Shown: positions 1 through 7,966 of the stretch, piece by piece
Numbering within the stretch: position 1 is the stretch's first letter
How the letters are laid out: every line of letters starts with the position of its first letter
Assembly: GCF_028682475.1 (NCBI RefSeq)
Contig: NZ_JANHLE010000031.1
Span: 1 to 62,846 of the forward strand
Direction: 5' to 3'
DNA length: 62,846 nucleotides
From: Pseudomonas putida
Lineage (GTDB): Bacteria; Pseudomonadota; Gammaproteobacteria; Pseudomonadales; Pseudomonadaceae
Position numbers and translations under genes: made by a program
The notes under the pieces: model-generated
The model's database searches: none
Told to the model about the DNA's origin: nothing
What the model saw: only the letters and a program-made list of their open reading frames with translations

Positions 1-17
1 TGCGGTTGTTCAGTCAC

Positions 18-47
18 ATTGCATCGCGGGGCAAGCCCGCTCCCACC
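18..47. repeat. REP element, single copy
   Basis: Contains the P. putida-type REP core (ATCGCGGGGCAAGCCCGCTCCCACC). It lies between the window edge and the first gene. The rest of bases 48-188 shows no recognisable feature beyond the ribosome binding site of the next gene. Confidence 0.8.
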
Positions 48-188
48 GAAACCCGCCAAGTGGATATCCGGAAAAACAGGATTATGCTTCAAGAAGCCTT
101 GCAGCAGTGCCAGACCGCCACCCCCAGGGCCAGGGTGCGGTAGCGCGCGTGGGTACTCCGGCCTACAAGAACAACTCGGAGAACACTC

Positions 189-1865
189 ATGGCGGCAATC
201 GACACGACCTCCACTGGTAGCCAGCCCAATCGCGGGATCACCAAGGAGGAGCGCAAGGTTATCTTCGCCTCGTCCCTGGGCACCGTTTTCGAATGGTACG
301 ACTTCTACCTCTACGGCTCACTCGCGGCGATCATCGCCAAACACTTCTTCGCCGGTGTCAACGAAACCACCTCGTTCATCTTCGCCCTCCTCGCCTTTGC
401 CGCAGGCTTTGCCGTACGCCCCTTCGGCGCCATTGTGTTCGGACGCCTGGGCGACATGATCGGGCGCAAGTACACCTTCCTGATCACCATTGTGATCATG
501 GGCGTGTCCACCGCTATCGTCGGTTTGCTCCCCAGTTACAGCACCATTGGTGTGGCCGCGCCGATCATCCTGATCAGCCTGCGTCTGTTACAGGGCCTGG
601 CCCTGGGCGGTGAGTACGGCGGCGCCGCGACCTACGTGGCCGAGCATGCGCCGAAAGGCAAACGCGGCTATTTCACCTCATGGATCCAGACCACCGCGAC
701 CCTGGGCCTGTTCCTGTCGTTACTGGTGATCCTCGCCTGCCGCACGGTTCTCGGCACCGAAGCCTTCGAGGCCTGGGGCTGGCGGATTCCGTTCCTGCTG
801 TCGATCCTGCTGCTGATCATATCGGTGTACATCCGTCTGCAGCTCAGCGAGTCGCCGGTATTCTTGAAGATGAAGGCCGAAGGCAAAGCCTCCAAGGCGC
901 CACTGACCGAATCCTTCGCCCGCTGGGACAACCTCAAGATCGTGATCATGGCCCTGCTCGGCGGCACCGCCGGCCAGGCCGTGGTTTGGTACACCGGACA
1001 GTTCTACGCGCTGTTCTTCCTGCTGCAGACCCTCAAGATCGACCCACAAACCGCCAACCTGCTGATTGCCGGCTCGCTGCTGATCGGCACGCCGTTCTTC
1101 GTCCTGTTCGGCAGCCTGTCCGACCGCATCGGACGTAAAGGCATCATCATGGCCGGCTGCATCATCGCAGCGCTGACCTACTTCCCGATCTTCAAGGCGT
1201 TGACCGAATACGGCAACCCCGACGTGTTCCTCGCCCAGGAGAAAAACCCGGTGACGGTGATCGCCGATCCCGACCAGTGCTCGTTCCAGTTCGACCCGGT
1301 GGGCAAGGCCAAATTCACCAGCTCCTGCGACCTGGCCAAGAGCGTGCTGGCCAAACGGGCGATTCCCTATGAAAACGTGAAGACCGAGCCTGGTGCTGTG
1401 GCGCAGATTCGCATCGGTGACAAAGTACTGCAGAGCTTCGAGGGCACCGGCATGCCGGCTGCCGACTTCAAGGTCCAGAACGATGTCTTCGTCGCCACCC
1501 TGACGGGCGCACTGAAGGACGCGGGATACCCCGAAAAAGCCGACCCGGCCAAGACCAACTACCCGATGGTATTGCTCCTGCTGACCATCCTGGTGATCTA
1601 CGTGACCATGGTCTACGGGCCGATTGCCGCCTGGCTGGTGGAACTGTTCCCGGCGCGCATCCGCTACACCTCGATGTCGCTGCCCTACCACATCGGCAAC
1701 GGCTGGTTCGGCGGATTTCTACCGACGGTGGCATTCGCTATGGTCGCCGCTACCGGGGATATCTACTACGGGCTGTGGTACCCAATCGTGATCGCAGTGA
1801 TGACCGCCATCCTCGGTATATGCTTCCTGCCGGAAACCAAGGACCGGGAAATTCATCACACCTGA
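189..1865 (+). CDS. MFS transporter, metabolite:H+ symporter (MHS) type
   Basis: This is an inner-membrane secondary transporter of the MHS/sugar-porter-like branch of the MFS, predicted to import a small organic acid or betaine-like solute with protons. The N-terminus carries the MHS-typical FEWYDFYLYG stretch (about residues 36-45), followed by the MFS loop signature FGRLGDMIGRK (about 86-96) and its second copy GSLSDRIGRK (about 310-320). There are twelve predicted membrane segments. At 558 aa it exceeds the usual 430-440 aa because of a hydrophilic insert of about 120 residues (roughly 345-460, containing two cysteines) between late membrane helices. ATG 189 has a good site (GGAG, 9 nt upstream). 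The substrate cannot be read from sequence, and no catabolic partner is visible beside it. Confidence 0.9.
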   Translation: MAAIDTTSTGSQPNRGITKEERKVIFASSLGTVFEWYDFYLYGSLAAIIAKHFFAGVNETTSFIFALLAFAAGFAVRPFGAIVFGRLGDMIGRKYTFLITIVIMGVSTAIVGLLPSYSTIGVAAPIILISLRLLQGLALGGEYGGAATYVAEHAPKGKRGYFTSWIQTTATLGLFLSLLVILACRTVLGTEAFEAWGWRIPFLLSILLLIISVYIRLQLSESPVFLKMKAEGKASKAPLTESFARWDNLKIVIMALLGGTAGQAVVWYTGQFYALFFLLQTLKIDPQTANLLIAGSLLIGTPFFVLFGSLSDRIGRKGIIMAGCIIAALTYFPIFKALTEYGNPDVFLAQEKNPVTVIADPDQCSFQFDPVGKAKFTSSCDLAKSVLAKRAIPYENVKTEPGAVAQIRIGDKVLQSFEGTGMPAADFKVQNDVFVATLTGALKDAGYPEKADPAKTNYPMVLLLLTILVIYVTMVYGPIAAWLVELFPARIRYTSMSLPYHIGNGWFGGFLPTVAFAMVAATGDIYYGLWYPIVIAVMTAILGICFLPETKDREIHHT

Positions 1866-1928
1866 AGCCGACGCTGTACGCAGCCCTGCGGGTTGGGCGA
1901 TGATCGCGCCCCACCCGCTTTCAATGGA

Positions 1929-2366
1929 ATGAACATGCACGATGTTTTGAGCGTCTTTGCTTTGTGTGTCGTCGTACTCTTCGTGAAGATGCTGGCGATT
2001 TCCTGCTACCAGGGTTTCTATCGCATCAGCCGTATGACCTTCAAGAATGCCGAGGACGCCGGCTTTGTCGGGCGCCAGGCCAGCCCGGAGGAATTGCCGC
2101 AAGTCAGCCGCGCGGCGCAGGCCTGGGCCAATGACCTTGAGAACATACCGTTGTTCTTTGTCCTCGGCGCCCTGTGCCTGGTGTTCAATCCTCCTGCGGC
2201 GCTGACTGTCGGGCTGATGGTCGTATTCACCGCCGCACGGGTGGTGCATACGGTGACCTACCTGGCACGCTGGCAACCGTGGCGCACGATTGCCTACGCG
2301 GTGGCGGTTGTCTGTCTGTTGGGGCTGGCGGCTATGGTGGCGATAGGTGCCGTGCGCCACCTTTGA
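1929..2366 (+). CDS. MAPEG family membrane protein
   Basis: This small integral membrane protein (about 145 aa) has four hydrophobic helices and the MAPEG-type pattern: a first helix, then a polar loop with RAAQAWANDLENIPLFFVLG, then two further helices with a RVVHTVTYL stretch. MAPEG proteins include microsomal glutathione transferase-like enzymes; bacterial members of this size have no assigned substrate. In-frame ATG codons lie at 1929 and 1935. A GTG further upstream (1893) would add residues unlike the family, so I start at 1929. It follows the MFS gene by 63 nt on the same strand and may be cotranscribed. Confidence 0.8.
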   Translation: MNMHDVLSVFALCVVVLFVKMLAISCYQGFYRISRMTFKNAEDAGFVGRQASPEELPQVSRAAQAWANDLENIPLFFVLGALCLVFNPPAALTVGLMVVFTAARVVHTVTYLARWQPWRTIAYAVAVVCLLGLAAMVAIGAVRHL

Positions 2367-2395
2367 GCGTCCCGCCAAAAGGGTTCTTCACGGAA

Positions 2396-2707
2396 TCCCG
2401 GGGGAGCATGATCTTGGGGCTGGGCTGGGCTTCGAATGCGAGCTTATCCATTCAATGCGGCGCCGCTGCCGGCCCCTTCCGCCTTTACGGCGGCCTACTT
2501 TCCTCTTGGGGAAAGTAGGCAAAGCCGCCTGCTCCTGCATACGGCCCTACGCTGCGCTCCGGGTCCCCTCGCTTCGGTGCCCTCCAGGGGCATCGCGGCC
2601 TACGACTTGCTTCGCCAAGTCTACGGCTCGCGAACTTCGGCTTTGGCCGAAGGGTGCTGCGCACCAGCCCCCTCCAGACACCTACACTCAGCCTCCTGAA
2701 GTCGCAA
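2396..2707 (+). repeat. Left arm of a long imperfect inverted repeat
   Basis: Non-coding repeat arm that pairs with the minus strand of 2844-3158. The arms share an identical 39-nt block (CGCGGCCTACGACTTGCTTC... through CGGCTCGCG) and near-identical flanks. The arm itself is a chain of small hairpins: CCGCC/CGGCGG, CCTACTTTCC/GGGGAAAGTAGG, GACTTG/CAAGTC and CTTCGGC/GGCCGAAG. Open frames across it are arginine/proline-rich read-throughs and are not called as genes. Confidence 0.85.
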
Positions 2708-2843
2708 AGTTACGGGCGGCGTCTGCACTGGCGTATCTTCGAAATCAAACTTTGGCGGAGCCAGGCTGATGCCATCGCGGGGCAAGCCCGCTTCAAGGTG
2801 TTGCTCTTGACCTTCATGCACACAAGTTCAGGCGCCGCGGAGT
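2708..2843. repeat. Spacer of the inverted repeat, containing a REP core
   Basis: This 136-bp unpaired spacer lies between the two arms. A single REP core (CATCGCGGGGCAAGCCCGCTTC) lies at about 2772-2793. No coding potential was recognised. Confidence 0.7.
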
Positions 2844-3158
2844 GCGACTTCAGGAGGCTGAGCGGAGGTGCCTGTAGGGGCCAGTGCGTAGCACCTTCGG
2901 CGTAGCCGAAGAGCGCGAGCCGTAGACTTGGCGAAGCAAGTCGTAGGCCGCGTGGCCCCGGAAGGTGCCGTAGCGAAGGGACCCGGAGCGCAGCGTAGGG
3001 CCGGATGCAGGAGCGAGCGGTTTTGGTTCCTTTTGCCAAGACAAAAGGGACCCGCCGTAAGGGCGGAAGGGGCCGGCAGCGGCGCCACACAAAATGGATA
3101 AGCTCACAACCACAGCAACCCAGCCCAACTCAAGAATCATAGGCCCCGGGGCGCCATG
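2844..3158 (-). repeat. Right arm of the long imperfect inverted repeat
   Basis: Reverse-complement partner of 2396-2707. Its outer end reads, on the minus strand, GAGCTTATCCATTTTGTGTG then GCGCCGCTGCC, matching the left arm's AGCTTATCCATTCAATGCG then GCGCCGCTGCC. The same outer-end block recurs at 47267-47320. Confidence 0.85.
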
Positions 3159-3166
3159 AAGACCCC

Positions 3167-3199
3167 AAAAAAAACGGGATTGGCACTGTGCCAATCCCG
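3167..3199 (-). terminator. Rho-independent terminator of the carboxynorspermidine synthase gene
   Basis: Perfect inverted repeat CGGGATTGGCAC/GTGCCAATCCCG (3175-3199). On the minus strand it is followed directly by eight T residues (A-run 3167-3174 on the plus strand). It sits 31 nt beyond the stop codon of the minus-strand gene ending at 3230. Confidence 0.9.
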
Positions 3200-3229
3200 C
3201 TCGGTTGCAACCTGAGAGCTAAAACTCAA

Positions 3230-4465
3230 TCAGCTCCAGGGACGATCACCGTTCTCGTCCTTGATACGCGTCGGCAGACCCATCACGTCCAGCGCCTTGA
3301 GGAACGGCTCAGCCGGCAGCTCCTCGACGTTGGCCATGCGCTGCACATCCCACTCGCCACGGGCGACCAGCAGGGCTGCTGCCACCGGCGGCACACCTGC
3401 GGTGTAGGAGATACCCTGGCTGTCGGTCTCGGCATAGGCCTCTTCATGGTCGGCCACGTTGTAGATGAAGATCTCACGTGGCTGGCCATCCTTGCTGCCC
3501 TTGACCAGATCGCCGATGCAGGTCTTGCCGGTGTAGCCCGGCGCCAGCGACGACGGATCAGGCAGTACTGCCTTGACCACTTTGAGCGGCACCACTTCCA
3601 GGCCTTCAGCGGTCTTGACCGGCTGCTCGGAGAGCAGGCCAAGGTTCCTCAACACGGTGAAGACGTTGATGTAGTGCTCGCCAAAGCTCATCCAGAAACG
3701 CACGTTGGGCACGTCGAGGTTCTTCGACAGCGAGTGCACTTCATCGTGACCGGTCAGGTACAGGTTCTGCGAACCTACCACCGGCAGGTCGTCGGTACGC
3801 TTGACTTCGAACATGGTGTTGCTGGTCCACTGGCTGTTCTGCCAGCTCCACACCTGCCCGGTAAATTCGCGGAAGTTGATTTCCGGGTCGAAGTTGGTGG
3901 CGAAGTACTTGCCATGTGAGCCGGCATTGACGTCGAGAATGTCGATCGAATCAATGCGGTCGAAATACTGTTGTTGCGCCAGCGCTGCATAAGCGTTGAC
4001 CACACCCGGGTCGAAGCCTACGCCGAGAATGGCGGTAATGTTCTTCTGCTGGCACTCTTCAAGGTGTTTCCACTCGTAGTTGCCATACCAGGGCGGGGTT
4101 TCGCAGATTTTGCCCGGTTCTTCGTGGATCGCGGTGTCCAGGTAAGCCACGCCGGTATCGATGCAGGCACGCAGCACCGACATGTTGAGGAAGGCGGAGC
4201 CGACGTTGATGACGATCTGTGATTCGGTTTCGCGAATCAGTGCTTTGGTCGCTTCGACGTCCAGAGCGTTCAGCGCGAATGCCTTGATTTCAGCAGGCTG
4301 CTTGAGGCTGCCCTTGGCAATGACGCTGTCGATGATGGCCTGGCATTTGGAGATGTTGCGCGACGCGATGGCAATACGACCGAGTTCGTCGTTGTGCTGC
4401 GCGCACTTGTGGGCCACCACCTTGGCGACACCTCCTGCACCAATGATAAGAACGTTCTTCTTCAA
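3230..4465 (-). CDS. Carboxynorspermidine synthase (dehydrogenase), saccharopine dehydrogenase family
   Basis: Predicted cytosolic NAD(P)H enzyme that condenses a diamine with aspartate beta-semialdehyde to carboxy(nor)spermidine, the first step of the alternative spermidine route. The N-terminus has a Rossmann loop (GAGGVAKVVAHK, about residues 8-19), then INVGSAFLNMSVLRACIDTG and a GFDPGVVNAYAALAQQQYFD segment. The length of 411 aa is normal for the family. The start codon is TTG, preceded on the minus strand by GGAGAG about 9 nt upstream; no ATG gives the family N-terminus. It lies 27 nt downstream of the decarboxylase gene and is probably cotranscribed with it. A strong terminator follows. 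Confidence 0.9.
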   Translation of the reverse strand: MKKNVLIIGAGGVAKVVAHKCAQHNDELGRIAIASRNISKCQAIIDSVIAKGSLKQPAEIKAFALNALDVEATKALIRETESQIVINVGSAFLNMSVLRACIDTGVAYLDTAIHEEPGKICETPPWYGNYEWKHLEECQQKNITAILGVGFDPGVVNAYAALAQQQYFDRIDSIDILDVNAGSHGKYFATNFDPEINFREFTGQVWSWQNSQWTSNTMFEVKRTDDLPVVGSQNLYLTGHDEVHSLSKNLDVPNVRFWMSFGEHYINVFTVLRNLGLLSEQPVKTAEGLEVVPLKVVKAVLPDPSSLAPGYTGKTCIGDLVKGSKDGQPREIFIYNVADHEEAYAETDSQGISYTAGVPPVAAALLVARGEWDVQRMANVEELPAEPFLKALDVMGLPTRIKDENGDRPWS

Positions 4466-4492
4466 TTTATCTATCTCTCCTTTACTGCCAGC

Positions 4493-5590
4493 TTACGACA
4501 GGCTGGACAAGTAGTCTTCGAAACCAAACTCGCGAACCACCTCGACTGTACCGTCGAGTTGTTTCACTACGATGGACGGCATTTTCAGGCCGTTGAACCA
4601 GTTTTTCTTGACCATGGTGTAACCCGCTGCGTCAACAAACGACAGCCGATCGCCGATGGCCAGCGGACGATCAAATTGGTATTCGCCGAAGATGTCGCCG
4701 GCCAGGCAGGACTTGCCGCACACCATGTAGGTGTGATCGCCGCTGCTGGGCGCAAGTTTGGCGTTGAGGCGGTAGATCAGCAGGTCGAGCATGTGCGCTT
4801 CGATCGAGCTGTCGACCACGGCCAGGTGCTTGCCGTTGTACAGGGTGTCGAGCACGGTCACTTCCAGCGAGGCGCTCTGGGTGATCGCCGCTTCGCCCGG
4901 TTCCAGGTAGACCTGTACGCCGTACTTCTCGGAGAAGGCCTTCAGGCGCGCGCAGAAGGCGTCCAGCGCGTAGTCTTCACCCGTGAAGTGGATACCGCCA
5001 CCGAGGCTGACCCACTCGACCTTGTGCAGCAGGTGGCCGAAGCGTTCTTCAATGGTGCTGAGCATCTGGTCGAACAGGCCGAAGTCGTCGTTCTCGCAGT
5101 TGTTGTGGAACATGAAGCCGGAGATCTGCTCGATGACCGCTTCGACTTTTACCGGGTCCCATTCGCCCAGGCGGCTGAACGGACGCGCCGGGTCGGCCAG
5201 CAGGTAGTCGGAGCTGCTCACCTGCGGGTTGACGCGCAGGCCACGCACGGTGCCTTCGGTCTGCTCGGCGAAGCGTTGCAGCTGGCCGATGGAGTTGAAG
5301 ATGATCTTGTCGCAGTTCTCGACCATCTCGCCGATCTCGTCGTCGGCCCAGGCCACGCTGTAGGCGTGCGCTTCGCCGGCGAACTTCTGACGGCCCAGCT
5401 TGAGCTCGTAGAGCGACGACGAGGTGGTGCCGTCCATGTACTGTTCCATCAGGTCGAACACCGACCAGGTGGCGAAGCACTTGAGTGCCAGCAGCGCCTT
5501 GGCGCCGGAGTTTTCACGCACGTAGGCGATCTTCTCCAGGTTGCGCAGCAGCTTGGTTTTGTCGATGAGGTAATACGGCGTTTTGATCAT
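4493..5590 (-). CDS. nspC: Carboxynorspermidine decarboxylase
   Basis: PLP-dependent alanine-racemase-fold decarboxylase that converts carboxy(nor)spermidine to (nor)spermidine. Visible motifs are ALLALKCFATWSVF near the N-terminus (PLP lysine region), LRVNPQVS, EWVSLGGGIHFTGEDY and YLEPGEAAI (phosphate-binding region), and CGKSCLAGDIFGEYQF near the C-terminus. The frame opens further upstream, but MIKTPYYLIDK is the family N-terminus and has a GGGGG-type site just ahead, giving 365 aa, the usual length. It is the upstream gene of a two-gene polyamine operon with carboxynorspermidine synthase. A 162-nt gap with a small hairpin separates it from gltS. Confidence 0.92.
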   Translation of the reverse strand: MIKTPYYLIDKTKLLRNLEKIAYVRENSGAKALLALKCFATWSVFDLMEQYMDGTTSSSLYELKLGRQKFAGEAHAYSVAWADDEIGEMVENCDKIIFNSIGQLQRFAEQTEGTVRGLRVNPQVSSSDYLLADPARPFSRLGEWDPVKVEAVIEQISGFMFHNNCENDDFGLFDQMLSTIEERFGHLLHKVEWVSLGGGIHFTGEDYALDAFCARLKAFSEKYGVQVYLEPGEAAITQSASLEVTVLDTLYNGKHLAVVDSSIEAHMLDLLIYRLNAKLAPSSGDHTYMVCGKSCLAGDIFGEYQFDRPLAIGDRLSFVDAAGYTMVKKNWFNGLKMPSIVVKQLDGTVEVVREFGFEDYLSSLS

Positions 5591-5718
5591 TTCGAGGCCC
5601 CCGGCAAGGCCGGCCAAAAAAAGGACACGCATTGTGCCCTCCCTTGACGGAACTCGAAAGGGAGAAAAGCGATTTTCGCCAAGTCAGTGGTCGTGCGGGC
5701 CGTGTTTCGGGCCTGTTG

Positions 5719-5740
5719 CAGGTGGCATTTCAGCCACCTG
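5719..5740 (-). terminator. Hairpin between gltS and nspC, possible terminator
   Basis: Stem CAGGTGGC/GCCACCTG with a 6-nt loop, 13 nt after the gltS stop codon. There is no clear T-run on the minus strand, so termination strength is uncertain. Confidence 0.4.
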
Positions 5741-5752
5741 TGGGGCTTTCGA

Positions 5753-6961
5753 TCAGGCGAAGGCGTTGATGAACCAGGTAATCAACGGCAAGGCCACGAT
5801 GTCGATCAGCACCGCGCCACACAGCGGCACGATGATGAAGGCTTTGTACGAGAACACCTTGTAGTGGTCACAGATAGCGCCCATGTTGGCCACCGCATTC
5901 GGTGTAGCGCCCAGACCATGGCCCATGTAACCGGCACACAGCACTGCAGCATCATAGTTGCCGCCAAACAGGCGGAACAGCACGAAAACGCACAGCAACA
6001 CCATGATCAGCACCTGTACCACCAGAATCACCAGCAATGGCAGGCCCAGTTGTTCCAGCTCCCAGAACTTCAGGCTCATCATCGCCATGGTCAGGAACAT
6101 GCCCAGGCTGATGTCGCCTACCGTGCTGACGGCGTTGTCCGGCATCTCGATCACCCGTGCGCGGTCGTTGAGGTTACGCAGGATGATGGCGACGAACATC
6201 GCACCGACGTAAACCGGCAGGACAATACCCAGGTGTTCTTTCAGCGCGTCGCCAATCCAGAAGCCGAGCACCATGATCACCAGCATGCAGGTCAGCAGAC
6301 GCAGGAGCACGGCGGCATCCAACGGCACGCTCGGGGCTTCGTTGGCTTTTTCCAGGGCCTGCAGAGTGTCGACCCGATCGGCCTGGACCGCCAGCTTTTT
6401 ACGGTCAATCAGGTAACGTGCCACCGGGCTGCCGAGCAAGCCGCCGGCAACCATGCCGAAGGTCGCCGAGGCCAGCGCTGCGGTAGTCGCACCACTGGTG
6501 CCGAGGCTCTCGGCAATCGGTCCGAAGGCCGCCGCAGCACCAAAACCGCCTTCCAGCGACACCGCACCGGCCATGATCCCCAGTAAAGGATCGATGCCGA
6601 GCAGTTCGGCCATACCGACACCCACTACGTTCTGCAGCAAGGCCAGGCCCCAGCAGGCGCCGAGGTAGACGAAGAGGATCTTGCCGCCCTGACGCAGCAG
6701 GCCAAGGCTGCCGCCCAGACCGACGGTGGTGAAGAACGCCACCATCAGCGGGGTTTGCATCGTGGTGTCGAGCTTGATGTCCAGCCATTGCTGGTTACGC
6801 AGCAGCCACACCACCAAAGCAAAGCCAAAGCCGCCGATCACCGGGGCCGGTACACAGAGTTGGCGCAGCCAGTAGCTGTGCTTTTTCAGTTGCGCGCCCA
6901 GCGCCAGCAGCACAAGCGCCAGGGCGACGGTGGTCAATGCATCGAGTTGCAGGGTCAGCAT
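5753..6961 (-). CDS. gltS: Sodium/glutamate symporter GltS
   Basis: Inner-membrane Na+/glutamate carrier of the ESS family, 402 aa, near the usual length. There are about ten hydrophobic segments arranged as two halves. The family re-entrant-loop motifs are present: GAVSLEGGFGAAAAFGP in the N-terminal half, and AGYMGHGLGATPNAVANMGA in the C-terminal half. It lies 46 nt downstream of the formimidoylglutamase gene on the same strand, and the IclR gene precedes both. This layout suggests joint control of glutamate (or a glutamate derivative) uptake and hydrolysis. The exact substrate is inferred from the family only. Confidence 0.93.
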   Translation of the reverse strand: MLTLQLDALTTVALALVLLALGAQLKKHSYWLRQLCVPAPVIGGFGFALVVWLLRNQQWLDIKLDTTMQTPLMVAFFTTVGLGGSLGLLRQGGKILFVYLGACWGLALLQNVVGVGMAELLGIDPLLGIMAGAVSLEGGFGAAAAFGPIAESLGTSGATTAALASATFGMVAGGLLGSPVARYLIDRKKLAVQADRVDTLQALEKANEAPSVPLDAAVLLRLLTCMLVIMVLGFWIGDALKEHLGIVLPVYVGAMFVAIILRNLNDRARVIEMPDNAVSTVGDISLGMFLTMAMMSLKFWELEQLGLPLLVILVVQVLIMVLLCVFVLFRLFGGNYDAAVLCAGYMGHGLGATPNAVANMGAICDHYKVFSYKAFIIVPLCGAVLIDIVALPLITWFINAFA

Positions 6962-7007
6962 GGGTGAATACTCTTGTTTTTATACTTGGATTAATGGGGT
7001 GAAGGGC

Positions 7008-7946
7008 TCAGTCGACCAGACTGGCCAGCAGCCGCGCGCCGATGCGTGCGGTGCGCTGGTCCTGGTCGAGACCCGGGTTGAGTTCGGCCACATCAGCCAT
7101 GCGCAACTTGCCGCTGGCCTTGGCCCGGCGCACCAGGTGCTCGACCACCATCAGGTCGACGCCATGGGCCGACGGCGCACTCACGCCGGGTGCCTGGCTG
7201 GCGGGCAGTACGTCGAGGCAGACAGTCATGTACAGGTGATCGATGCCACTCAAAAACTCATCGACAAAGGCCTCGATGGCCGGGACATTCCACGGCTGCA
7301 TCTGGCGGTCGAGGCGATAGCGCACATTCAGGCGCTGGGCCTGGTCGAACAGCGCCTGGGTGTTGTTCAGCTCGCTCACGCCCAAACAGCAGTAATCGAA
7401 GGCCAGACCCGCCTGCTGGCAGTACTCGGCGATCTGCCGGAACGGCGTGCCGGAGCTGCTTTGCGCGGCGTGGCGCAGGTCGAAGTGAGCGTCGAAGTTG
7501 AGAATGCCGATACGCGGGCGCTCCTCGCGCTGACGCAGGTGTTCGGCCAGGCCCAGAAAGCTGGCGTAGGCGATTTCGTGACCGCCGCCAAGACCCAGAG
7601 GCAGATGGCCCTGCTCGAGCAGCTCGCTGACACGCTCGGCGTAGGCCTGCTGCGCGCCTTCCAGGTCAGTGCCGACACAGGCGATATCGCCGCTGTCATA
7701 CAGTCCACGCTGGCCACGCCAGGCCAGGTTGGCCAGGGCTTTGCGCAAGGCCTCTGGCCCCTGGCGGGCACCGCTGCGACCCTGGTTGCGGCTGACCCCT
7801 TCGTCGCACGCCAGGCCCACCAGGGCGGTGCCGGGTGCTTGCGCGTTGCGGTAGGGCTGCACCCACTGGTGCCAGCGCAGTGCCGACGAGCCTTCGTCAG
7901 CGTCAATACGGCCTTGCCACACGGGCATGGCGAGATGTGCGGTCAT
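7008..7946 (-). CDS. hutG: Formimidoylglutamase, arginase/ureohydrolase family
   Basis: Predicted Mn2+-dependent hydrolase cleaving N-formimidoyl-L-glutamate to glutamate and formamide, or a close relative. Ureohydrolase metal motifs are visible in order: GLGGGHEIAY (His), NFDAHFDLR (Asp/His/Asp) and the HutG-type form TVCLDVLPASQAPGVSAPS in place of the arginase SxDxDxxDP. It is 312 aa, normal for HutG. ATG 7946 has GGAG 9 nt upstream. The gene sits 20 nt after the IclR gene and 46 nt before gltS, forming a three-gene unit. No hutH, hutU or hutI is adjacent, so a histidine-pathway role rests on homology rather than context. Confidence 0.85.
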   Translation of the reverse strand: MTAHLAMPVWQGRIDADEGSSALRWHQWVQPYRNAQAPGTALVGLACDEGVSRNQGRSGARQGPEALRKALANLAWRGQRGLYDSGDIACVGTDLEGAQQAYAERVSELLEQGHLPLGLGGGHEIAYASFLGLAEHLRQREERPRIGILNFDAHFDLRHAAQSSSGTPFRQIAEYCQQAGLAFDYCCLGVSELNNTQALFDQAQRLNVRYRLDRQMQPWNVPAIEAFVDEFLSGIDHLYMTVCLDVLPASQAPGVSAPSAHGVDLMVVEHLVRRAKASGKLRMADVAELNPGLDQDQRTARIGARLLASLVD

Positions 7947-7966
7947 GCGGGGTACTCCAGGTTGAT

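Noticed and set aside
720..1691. Long antisense open frame inside the first MFS gene
   Set aside because: It is a low-complexity, His/Gln/Arg/Asp-rich shadow of a high-GC gene; the plus-strand frame has clear membrane helices and MFS motifs.
2347..3194. Several short open frames in the long inverted repeat
   Set aside because: They are Arg/Pro/Ala-rich, run through hairpins on both strands and have no ribosome binding sites; the conservation follows stems, not codons.
4394..5647. 417-codon plus-strand frame across nspC and carboxynorspermidine synthase
   Set aside because: It is antisense to two genes with complete family motifs and has no recognisable domain.
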